From positions 124,001 through 188,000 of the forward strand of contig NZ_VAJM01000009.1 of the NCBI RefSeq assembly GCF_005771675.1: DNA of 64,000 nucleotides, written 5' to 3'. A program made the translations under genes and the position numbers. This DNA comes from Hymenobacter jeollabukensis. GTDB lineage: Bacteria; Bacteroidota; Bacteroidia; Cytophagales; Hymenobacteraceae. The notes under the pieces were generated by a model that saw only the letters and a list, made by a program, of their open reading frames with translations, did not search any database and was not told the origin of the DNA. Numbering within the stretch: position 1 is the first letter of the stretch; the number at the start of each line of letters is the position of its first letter. Shown here in pieces: positions 54,708 to 61,658 of the stretch.

Positions 54708-55706
54708 ATGCCTTTTCTGCAGCGCGCCCGTCGTCAGGGCGCTGAGTTTCTGAATCCCGTGCCCACTGCCAAAGGCGTGGAAAACGGCATGTTGCCCATC
54801 ATCTGGAAGATGCTGCGCGGGCCCGAGGAACGCGTGCCTAATCCCGCGCTGGCCCCGTTTCGCACCGAAGCCGCGGCCTGTGCCGGCCCGGCCGCCGACC
54901 TGCGCGTGACCTGGCTGGGCCACTCCACGGTGCTGCTGGAGCTGGACGGCCGCCGCATCCTGACCGACCCAATGTGGGCATCGTACGCCTCGCCGGTGCC
55001 GCTGGGTTTCGGCAAGCGCTTCTTCCCGGTGCCGCTGGCCCTGCAGGATCTGCCGCCGCTCGACCTCATCGTGCAGTCGCACGACCACTACGACCACCTC
55101 GACCCGGCTACCCTGCGCCAGCTGGCCCGGCTGCAGCCCACCGTGCCGGTGCTGTGCCCGCTGCGGGTGGGCCGTTACTACGCCGAAGCCGGCTGGGCGC
55201 CGCAGCTGATTCACGAGCTGGACTGGACCGACTCCTTCCAGGTGGCCGACCTGACCGTGACGGCCGTGCCCGCCCGGCACTTCTCGGGCCGCGGTATCAC
55301 CGGCCAGAACCAGACGCTGTGGGCCTCCTACGTGCTGCAGGGCCCGCGGCACCGCGTATTCTTCGGCGGCGACACCGGCCCGTTTCTGGCCGGCCACACC
55401 GAAATTGGTGCCGCCTACGGGCCGTTCGATCTGACCATGCTGGAAGTAGGCGCCTACGGGGAGGGCTGGCCCGACATTCACCTCGGGCCCGAAAACGCCA
55501 TTCAGGCCCACCAGGCCTTAGGTGGAAAGGTGCTGCTGCCGATTCATTGGGGCACTTTCAACCTGGCTTTTCACAGCTGGCGCGAGCCGGTGGAGCAGGT
55601 GCAGGAACTGGCCGCCGCGGCTGGTATTCCGCTGCTGTTGCCCAAGCCCGGCGTTCCAACGGAGGTCGAGCCCGCGGGCTTCATCTCGCGCTGGTGGGAG
55701 CGGTAG
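54708..55706 (+). CDS. MBL-fold metallo-hydrolase (NAPE-PLD/UlaG-like)
   Basis: The 332-aa protein begins MPFLQRARRQGAEFLNP, then WLGHSTVLLELDGRRILTDP. The metal motif is QSHDHYDHLD; further ligands are in PARHFSGRG, FGGDTGPF and LPIHWGTFNLAFH. The segment order matches N-acyl-phosphatidylethanolamine phospholipase D-like proteins. Possibly a phosphodiesterase for lipids; the substrate is unproven. The ATG at 54708 starts the family-like part; the long open frame upstream is Arg/Pro junk. Confidence 0.9.
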   Translation: MPFLQRARRQGAEFLNPVPTAKGVENGMLPIIWKMLRGPEERVPNPALAPFRTEAAACAGPAADLRVTWLGHSTVLLELDGRRILTDPMWASYASPVPLGFGKRFFPVPLALQDLPPLDLIVQSHDHYDHLDPATLRQLARLQPTVPVLCPLRVGRYYAEAGWAPQLIHELDWTDSFQVADLTVTAVPARHFSGRGITGQNQTLWASYVLQGPRHRVFFGGDTGPFLAGHTEIGAAYGPFDLTMLEVGAYGEGWPDIHLGPENAIQAHQALGGKVLLPIHWGTFNLAFHSWREPVEQVQELAAAAGIPLLLPKPGVPTEVEPAGFISRWWER

Positions 55707-55761
55707 GGCGTGGAAAAGGCTGCGCGCAAGCCGGCCAGCGGCTTCCGTGGCGGATTACTTC

Positions 55762-55809
55762 AAAACCAACGAAGGCCGCGCGTCCCGGACGCGTGGCCTT
55801 CGTTGTTTG
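55762..55809. terminator. Bidirectional terminator between MBL and DAC genes
   Basis: AACCAACGAAGGCC...GTCC pairs with GGAC...GGCCTTCGTTGTT around a single C. It lies between two convergent genes. Confidence 0.85.
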
Positions 55810-55828
55810 AGCCCAATGAGCGGGCTGC

Positions 55829-57373
55829 CTATTCGTGCCGGTTCGGCAGCGTGTCCTTGGTCAGAATATCGACCAGGCCGTCTTCGCTCACCACGATGGC
55901 CATGCACGGATAGGGCGAGCTTTCCACGTAGCGCAGGGCCGAGTTGTATCGCGCCCCCCGGGTGCTGGAGCCCCGGCCCGAGGCCTTGCCGTCCAGAATC
56001 ACGCCGATGGAGTAGCAGTAGGCCTCCGGGTCGATGAGCACGGCCCCGTCGATGGCGGTGACGAGGCGGGTGATAAGCGGGGTGAGCGGTACCGGCTCGA
56101 TGAGGGTGCACTGCAGCTTCAGGCGGTCGGCCTCGGCCAGGGCCTCGGTGGTGATGACGACCAGCGTACCGTGCTTCTGGCGGCTGGCTTCGAGCAGCAC
56201 GTCCCAGAGGCGCTCCACTTTTTCGGGTTCCGTCACGCCGAAGGTGTCGCGCAGGCCGCGGCGGAACTCCGAACGGCTCAGGCGCGACTGGGGCAGGTTG
56301 GGTTGCCCGTAGGCGGCGCGCACCAGTACCTGCCCGTCGTGGCGCAGCTCCCACACGTAATGGTGCAGGAAGCTGATGACGAACATATCCTCGCGGGTGG
56401 CGTCGTACTGGCCCAGGGTGCGGCCCAGGGCGTACACGTTTTCGCCGTCGGAGAGCAGGCTCACGTCGCTGGTCGACATCTGCAGCAGCTTGCGCACGGC
56501 GCGGTAGTCGCTGAGCGGGGTGGGGCAGGTGAGGGCGAAGATTTCCTGCACGTTGGGGTGGCCGCGCCGGGCCAGCACCAGCTGCCCCACGCCGGCCGTG
56601 CCCTCGTAGCGCAACGACGACACCGTGTTCAGCACGTTGAAGAGCTTGGCGCCGGCCGGGTCGAGGCCCAGGGCCTGGGCGGGCGTGTCCATCAGGAACT
56701 TGCCGGCGGCCCGCACGATTTCGTCGGTGTCGCGGGGGCGGGTGAGCAGGCCGGAGCCGGGCTCGGGCTCGGTGAGGGCCTTCACGCACTCCTCGCTGAA
56801 GCGCGCAATGGCCGCTTCGATCAGCGACGACGCCAGGGGGCGGCCGTCGGTATAGTAGCGGTAGGGCTTCAGGGCCGGGTGGTGGCGCAGGGCCTTGCGG
56901 CGCAGCTGCAGCACCGTCACCACGAAAAACTCGCCGATGAGCACCGGCCAGCCGGCGAAGGAGCGGCGGGCGCCGTTGCGGGGCGTGAGCTCGTCGAGCA
57001 CTTCCTGTACGGCCAGCTTAATGCCCTTGAACTCGTGGCGCTTCCGCCGGATTTCGGCGGTGTCGCCCTCGCGCCCCGGCCAGCCCTCCGACTCGGTGCG
57101 GCGCAGATACTGCCCGCGGGCCACCACGCCGTAGAAGGCTTCGGAGGGCAGGCCGCAGGTTTCGGGCTCCAGGCACACGGCCGCGCCGCCTTCCATCGGA
57201 ATACCGATGAGCATCACGATGGGTTGCAGCTCGGCGTCAAGGTCGTCGAAAATGCCCTCGGCCATGTGCTGCGCGGCCTGCTGAAAGCGGTGCTGGTAGG
57301 GCCAGATGGTAAACTCGGCCGCTGCCGGAACGATAATGGCATTGGGCGAGACGACGGGCAGCGGACTGAACAT
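55829..57373 (-). CDS. DAC (diadenylate-cyclase-like) domain protein with DACNV-type sensor part
   Basis: The 514-aa soluble protein has a ~400-residue N-terminal region that matches the large putative sensor (DACNV-type) proteins of Bacteroidota. The C-terminal DAC domain has the ATP-site DGA motif (Asp442-Gly-Ala in TAIDGAVLID) and, where DisA/CdaA have RHR, the sequence SSTRGARYNSALRY. DAC enzymes make c-di-AMP from two ATP; the changed motif leaves activity or product open. No membrane segment. It is 84 nt downstream of the double-TonB_C gene on the same strand. Confidence 0.85.
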   Translation of the reverse strand: MFSPLPVVSPNAIIVPAAAEFTIWPYQHRFQQAAQHMAEGIFDDLDAELQPIVMLIGIPMEGGAAVCLEPETCGLPSEAFYGVVARGQYLRRTESEGWPGREGDTAEIRRKRHEFKGIKLAVQEVLDELTPRNGARRSFAGWPVLIGEFFVVTVLQLRRKALRHHPALKPYRYYTDGRPLASSLIEAAIARFSEECVKALTEPEPGSGLLTRPRDTDEIVRAAGKFLMDTPAQALGLDPAGAKLFNVLNTVSSLRYEGTAGVGQLVLARRGHPNVQEIFALTCPTPLSDYRAVRKLLQMSTSDVSLLSDGENVYALGRTLGQYDATREDMFVISFLHHYVWELRHDGQVLVRAAYGQPNLPQSRLSRSEFRRGLRDTFGVTEPEKVERLWDVLLEASRQKHGTLVVITTEALAEADRLKLQCTLIEPVPLTPLITRLVTAIDGAVLIDPEAYCYSIGVILDGKASGRGSSTRGARYNSALRYVESSPYPCMAIVVSEDGLVDILTKDTLPNRHE

Positions 57374-57457
57374 GGGGCGGCGTTGGGGGAGAAAGGGTGC
57401 TACAAGTACCCGCCGCGCCCCGAAATGTTTCGGCGAATACAGCGGCGCGGGCCGGGC

Positions 57458-58261
57458 CTACAACGAGAAGAGGATCGGTAGTACCATCTTCTGACGGATG
57501 GGGGCCCCCTTATACTTTGCCGGCTCCCATTTGGGGCTGGCTTTTACGATGCGGATGGCTTCTTCGTCGAGGCCGGAGCCCAGGCGCTTCACCGGTTTGA
57601 TGTTCGAGAGCGAGCCGTCTTTCTCGATGACAAACTCCATCATCACCTTGCCCGATACCTTGCGCTGCCGGGCCAGGGCGGGGTATTTCTGCACCTGCTG
57701 CACCCACTCAAACCAGGCCTCGGTACCGCCCACCGGCCGGGCCGGTTCGTCGGGCGCCACGGTCTGCAGGCCGTCGGCCGTGGTGGCCGGGGTGGTGCTG
57801 GCCGGAGCAGCGGCGGTGCCCGCGTTGTCGCTGCCGGCCGGAATCTGGAAGGTGATGGGCATGGTCACGCGCTGGCGCACCACGCCGCCCTTGTGCTGGG
57901 CGGGCGTCCAGCGCGGGCCAGCCTTGATCAGGCGCAGGGCTTCGGCGTCGCACTCCGGCGAGAGGCTCTTGGTGACTTCCCAGTTGGAGGTGGCGCCGGT
58001 TTTCTCCACCACGAAGGTCACTTCCACCGTGCCCTGCACGCCGGCCTGTAGCGCGGCGGTGGGGTAGTTCAGCCGGTCGCCGATGTAGTTGCCGTAGGCC
58101 TCCACGCCGTCCACGGGCACGGCGGGCTTCTCCACCGCGTCGTACACGTCGGGCGCGGCGGTCTGCTTGGGGTACTTCAGCTTGGTTTTCTGGGCCAGGG
58201 CTGCGGGCGCGGCGGCGGTGAGGGCGGCCAAGATGAGGGCCAGGCAAACGGGACGGAGCAT
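57458..58261 (-). CDS. Exported protein with two TonB C-terminal domains
   Basis: The 267-aa protein has a cleavable-looking signal peptide (ALILAALTAAAPAALAQ). Two TonB_C-like domains lie in tandem: about residues 50-137 (YGNYIGDRLNYPTAALQAGVQGTVEV ... RWTPAQHKGGVVRQRVTMPI) and 177-267 (WVQQVQKYPALARQRKVSGKVMMEF ... KWEPAKYKGAPIRQKMVLPI). There is no Pro-rich spanning stalk and no N-terminal anchor, so it is unlikely to be a classical TonB motor partner. It may be a periplasmic adaptor (inference). Confidence 0.88.
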   Translation of the reverse strand: MLRPVCLALILAALTAAAPAALAQKTKLKYPKQTAAPDVYDAVEKPAVPVDGVEAYGNYIGDRLNYPTAALQAGVQGTVEVTFVVEKTGATSNWEVTKSLSPECDAEALRLIKAGPRWTPAQHKGGVVRQRVTMPITFQIPAGSDNAGTAAAPASTTPATTADGLQTVAPDEPARPVGGTEAWFEWVQQVQKYPALARQRKVSGKVMMEFVIEKDGSLSNIKPVKRLGSGLDEEAIRIVKASPKWEPAKYKGAPIRQKMVLPILFSL

Positions 58262-58265
58262 AGGC

Positions 58266-58353
58266 GGTGAGATGGTGAAGTCGTGAAGTGGTGAGTTTGA
58301 TGTTGGAGCAAGTTGAACGTCAACTCACCATTTCACGATTTCACCATCTCACC
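58266..58353. repeat. GGTGA/TCACC inverted repeat made of octamers
   Basis: The 30-nt arms 58266-58295 and 58324-58353 are complementary apart from two positions. Each arm is a run of 8-nt variants of ATTTCACC. The inner loop has its own small palindrome GTTGAACGTCAAC. It lies between the divergent TonB_C and RidA genes. Confidence 0.85.
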
Positions 58354-58382
58354 AGATTCACCTCAAGCTAGGAAAAAGCGGC

Positions 58383-58390
58383 TATTTTCG
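58383..58390 (+). promoter_or_regulatory. -7-like element of the RidA-family gene
   Basis: TATTTTCG ends 4 nt before the ATG at 58395. Confidence 0.45.
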
Positions 58391-58394
58391 GCCC

Positions 58395-58847
58395 ATGACC
58401 ACCCCCGACGCCACCCCCGCCCCCGATTCCTCGGCCCGTAACTCGGCCCGCGCCCCCGAGCCGGTGGGCCTGTACCCGCACGCCCGCCGCGTGGGCAACC
58501 TGCTGTTCCTGTCCGGCGTGGGCCCGCGCCAGCGCGGGCAGAAGCACGTGCCCGGCGTGGAGCTGGACGAAGACGGCAACATCCTGCGCTACGACTTCGA
58601 GAGCCAGTGCCACGCCGTGTTTCAGAACGTGCGCTACATCGTGGAGGAAGCCGGGGCCCGCTGGGAAGACCTGGTCGACGTGACCGTGTTCCTGACCAAC
58701 ATGCAGGACGACTTTCAGACCTACAACCGCCTCTACGCGGAGTACTTTGCCACCAACCAGCCCTGCCGCACCACCGTCGAAATCAACTGTCTGCCCACGC
58801 CCATTGCCATCGAGCTGAAGTGCGTGGCCTGGGTGGGCGAGCGGTAG
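58395..58847 (+). CDS. RidA family (YjgF/YER057c/UK114) protein
   Basis: Cytosolic trimeric deaminase-type protein of 150 aa that hydrolyses reactive enamine/imine intermediates, or a relative. The N-terminal 25 residues are an extra disordered stretch. The core has NLLFLSGVGPRQRGQK, NVRYIVEEAGARWEDLVDVTVFLTNMQDDFQTYN and the ligand-binding Arg in PCRTTVEINCLPTPIAIELKCVA. A charged insertion (HVPGVELDEDGNILRYD) is unlike the shortest RidA proteins and recalls the 2-aminomuconate-deaminase-like branch. Confidence 0.9.
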   Translation: MTTPDATPAPDSSARNSARAPEPVGLYPHARRVGNLLFLSGVGPRQRGQKHVPGVELDEDGNILRYDFESQCHAVFQNVRYIVEEAGARWEDLVDVTVFLTNMQDDFQTYNRLYAEYFATNQPCRTTVEINCLPTPIAIELKCVAWVGER

Positions 58848-58983
58848 GCCGCGGCGTGTGCCGGCCAGCCTGACGGGGCCGTCGGAGCAACCGGCTCCGG
58901 CGGCCCCGCTGCGTTGATAGCATCGGGCGGGGCGCACCTGCGTATGTACAGCTGCCGCGTAACCCCGCTACCCGACAGAAAAG

Positions 58984-59880
58984 ATGGCCAAAAGCAAAAA
59001 GTCTACGCCGCAGCATTCCGCTTCCGCCAGTTGTCCGCGCCCCAAAGGCACGCTGATTATCATTGGCGGGCACGAGCAGAAAGACCCGCAAACCGTGGGC
59101 GACGAGGTGGGCAGCTCCGCCGATGAGCTGGCGCCGGAAAGCATTCTGAAGCGCTTCGTGGCGGAGCTGCACGGCGACGGGCCGGTGCTCATCGTGCCCA
59201 CGGCCTCCGCCGAGCCCGAAGACACCGCCCGCGACTACGTGCGCCTGTTCCACGACCTGGGCGTGAAGCGGGTGGAAGTGCTCAACATCCGGACCCGCGA
59301 CGAGGCCAACGACGCGGACCGCCTGCGCCAGCTCGACGACGCGGCCGGCCTGATGTTTACCGGCGGCGACCAGCTGCGCCTCACGGCCACGCTGGGCGGC
59401 ACCGAGATGATCCGGCGCCTGAAGGAACGCTACGCCCACTCGCGCATCGTCATTGCGGGCACCTCGGCCGGGGCCACGGCCATGAGCACGCCCATGATCT
59501 ACCAGGGCCGCAACGACGCGGGCTTCCTCAAGGACGAAATCCACATCACCACCGGCCTGCAGCTTATGCACGACGTGGCCATCGATACCCACTTCGTGGC
59601 CCGCGGGCGCATCGTGCGCGTGGCCCAGATCATTGCCACCAACCCCGGCTGCATCGGGCTGGGGCTGGAGGAAGACACGGCGGTAGTGGTGACCGACGGG
59701 CAGGAAATGGAAGTTATCGGCAATGGCATGGTAGTCGTCGTCGACGGACGCCAGTGCCAGGGCAATACCATTCACGAAATCCAGCCCGGGGAGGTGTTCA
59801 GCATCCGCGAGCTGCGGGTGCACCTGCTAGCCCGCGGGCAGCGCTATACCCTGCCGGTGCAGGATCAACTGCACGTGTAA
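58984..59880 (+). CDS. cphB: Cyanophycinase
   Basis: Serine exopeptidase of family S51 (298 aa) that cuts cyanophycin (multi-L-arginyl-poly-L-aspartate) into beta-Asp-Arg dipeptides; cytosolic. The nucleophile Ser161 is in AGTSAGATAMS. Other conserved stretches are GTLIIIGGHEQKDP, LIVPTASAEPEDTARDY, LMFTGGDQLRL and IDTHFVARGR. No cyanophycin synthetase (cphA) is in the window. A perfect palindromic terminator follows. Confidence 0.94.
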   Translation: MAKSKKSTPQHSASASCPRPKGTLIIIGGHEQKDPQTVGDEVGSSADELAPESILKRFVAELHGDGPVLIVPTASAEPEDTARDYVRLFHDLGVKRVEVLNIRTRDEANDADRLRQLDDAAGLMFTGGDQLRLTATLGGTEMIRRLKERYAHSRIVIAGTSAGATAMSTPMIYQGRNDAGFLKDEIHITTGLQLMHDVAIDTHFVARGRIVRVAQIIATNPGCIGLGLEEDTAVVVTDGQEMEVIGNGMVVVVDGRQCQGNTIHEIQPGEVFSIRELRVHLLARGQRYTLPVQDQLHV

Positions 59881-59893
59881 AACACCGCCGGCT

Positions 59894-59937
59894 CGCAAAA
59901 AAGCCCCCGTACCGCGCGGTACGGGGGCTTTTTTGCG
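59894..59937. terminator. Perfect 22-bp bidirectional terminator
   Basis: Exact 22-nt arms without loop (CGCAAAAAAGCCCCC ... GGGGGCTTTTTTGCG) between the convergent cphB and KGG genes. Confidence 0.9.
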
Positions 59938-59983
59938 GGCCGGGGCTGGCGGAGCGGCGGCCATCGGTCCGACTTAATTCAGC

Positions 59984-60244
59984 TTAGGCCGTCTTGGCGG
60001 TGCTGCGGCGGGTGCTGCTCTGCCCGCCCTTGCGGCCGGCTTCGCGGGCTTCCTGGGAGGTCCATTCGTGGCCGCGGCCGCTGGCGTGCGAGGCCTTGCC
60101 GCCCTCGGAGGCAATGCGGCGCTGCTGCTCGGGGTCCATCGAGGCAAAGCCGCGCCGGCTGGTGTTGCTCTGAGGGCGGCTGCCGCCGGCTTTGGCGGCA
60201 GCGGCGCCGGAAGTAGTGCGTTGCGTCACATGATTGGTTGCCAT
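59984..60244 (-). CDS. KGG-repeat stress-induced small protein (YciG/con-10-like)
   Basis: An 86-aa, very hydrophilic, Ser/Arg/Lys-rich protein. It carries KGG-family motifs: RRGFASMDPEQQRRIASEGGKASH and EAREAGRKGGQSS. Family members accumulate in stress or stationary phase and are largely disordered. Role not defined. Convergent with cphB. Confidence 0.88.
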   Translation of the reverse strand: MATNHVTQRTTSGAAAAKAGGSRPQSNTSRRGFASMDPEQQRRIASEGGKASHASGRGHEWTSQEAREAGRKGGQSSTRRSTAKTA

Positions 60245-60849
60245 AACAGTAGGGGTTGGTTGAGGAAAAAAGAGCGGGGAGTGGGGACCTTGCTACTAAC
60301 GCAAGCCCGGCGGCAACAGTCGATGATTGGGCCTGAAAAAACAGGTAACGCGGTGCATTTTACCGCTTTGTACGGATGGTTTGACCCCCGTCGGGCCGGG
60401 CTACTGCGTACAAATAGCGCGGCCCGTTACGCTGCCTCGGCCCGGACTGCTGCCGTCAGCCGAACTGCGGGGTGAGCCGAACCACGCAGGGCGGTGCTCA
60501 GGCGGTGCTCAGGCGGATGACGGGTGCTGCCGGAGAGGTGGGGGTGAATAAGGGTGCCGGAGCAAAAAGCCCGGTGCCACGGACGCGATAGAGCGGGGTG
60601 GATGACGGGTAAATGCCTGAAATACTGTTATTTATTGATGGTTTGTGGCGTCATTGCCAAAGTTAACCGCCTGGCCGCTCATAGCTCCCGGGGTTAGTTA
60701 CTATTTTGATTATCCGTATTTATAACTACCTGTTGCGGCGGGTGGCTTCCGCTTCCGTGCAAGTGCTGAAAATGCCGCTTCCGGCCGGCCAACCGGCGGC
60801 TTTCCCCGTTATTGTCGAAACCCGGTTCTGCCCCCACCACGCCACGCCC
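60245..60849. other. Intergenic region upstream of the response regulator
   Basis: About 600 nt without a convincing gene. It contains an 11-nt direct repeat (GGCGGTGCTCA twice, about 60490-60515) and A/T-richer patches at 60620-60650 and 60695-60725 that may hold the promoter. An in-frame TTG at 60706 could extend the regulator by 48 residues, but the extension looks unlike receiver domains. No tRNA seen. Confidence 0.5.
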
Positions 60850-61491
60850 ATGATACGCCTCCTTCTGGTCGACGACCACACCATTATCCGCGACGGTATT
60901 CAGGCCCTGCTGGCCGACGTGCCCGATTTCCAGGTGGTGGGGCAGGCGCGCAACGGCCGCGAGCTGCTCGACATGCTGCCCGCTACCCCGGCCGACGTGG
61001 TGCTGATGGACCTGAACATGCCCGGCGTGTCGGGCTTCGAGGCCGTGCCGCTGTTGCGCGAGCAGTTTCCGCAGGTGCGGGTGCTCATCCTGAGCATGCT
61101 CGACCACGAGAAGTACGTGCAGCAGGTGCTGGAAGCCGGCGCTCTGGGCTACGTGCTGAAGAATGCCAGCAAGGAGGAAATCGTGCACGCCATTCGCACG
61201 GTGGCGGCCGGCAAGCCTTTCCTCTGCACCGAAATCGGGCTGAACCTGCTCAGCAAGCTGGTGCAGGGCCACGCCGCGCCGGCCGCCAAAAAGCCCTCTG
61301 ACCTCTCCAACCGCGAAACGGAGGTGCTCAAGCTCATTGCCGAAGGCCTGACCAACGCTGAAATTGCCGACAAGCTCTTCACCAGCAAGCGCACCATCGA
61401 AACGCACCGGCAGAACATCATCGAGAAAACCCAGGCCAAGAACACGGCCGCCCTCATCAAATTTGCTATGGAAAACGGCCTGCTGGTCTGA
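60850..61491 (+). CDS. NarL/FixJ-type response regulator
   Basis: The 213-aa protein has a receiver domain with acidic pair Asp8/Asp9 (LLLVDDHTIIRDG), phospho-acceptor Asp54 (VVLMDLNMPG), and the Thr/Ser and Lys switch positions (ILSMLD, YVLKNAS). A LuxR-type DNA-binding HTH follows (LSNRETEVLKLIAEGLTNAEIADKLFTSKRTIETHRQNI). It should control transcription when phosphorylated. The multi-PAS protein 168 nt downstream is a plausible but unproven partner, since its kinase part is outside the window. Confidence 0.94.
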   Translation: MIRLLLVDDHTIIRDGIQALLADVPDFQVVGQARNGRELLDMLPATPADVVLMDLNMPGVSGFEAVPLLREQFPQVRVLILSMLDHEKYVQQVLEAGALGYVLKNASKEEIVHAIRTVAAGKPFLCTEIGLNLLSKLVQGHAAPAAKKPSDLSNRETEVLKLIAEGLTNAEIADKLFTSKRTIETHRQNIIEKTQAKNTAALIKFAMENGLLV

Positions 61492-61592
61492 GGTGGCCCG
61501 GCCGGCGCTGCCGTGGCGTTGTGTAAAAGGCTCGGCCCATCCCGGGGGCAGGGTAGTATGGCCGGCGGCGGCGGTTTCGCGGGGGCTTAGCT

Positions 61593-61600
61593 TATATTTA
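61593..61600 (+). promoter_or_regulatory. -7-like element of the multi-PAS gene
   Basis: TATATTTA, one base off TAnnTTTG, 58 nt before the ATG at 61659. Confidence 0.45.
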
Positions 61601-61658
61601 GCCGGCCGCCGCGGTTGCCGCCCGCGTTTTGGTTCCCATTCCCGACGACCCTTTCCTT

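Noticed and set aside
60068-60475. Possible gene overlapping the KGG gene and the spacer before the response regulator
   Set aside because: It runs antisense to the KGG protein and continues into non-coding sequence; no protein-like pattern.
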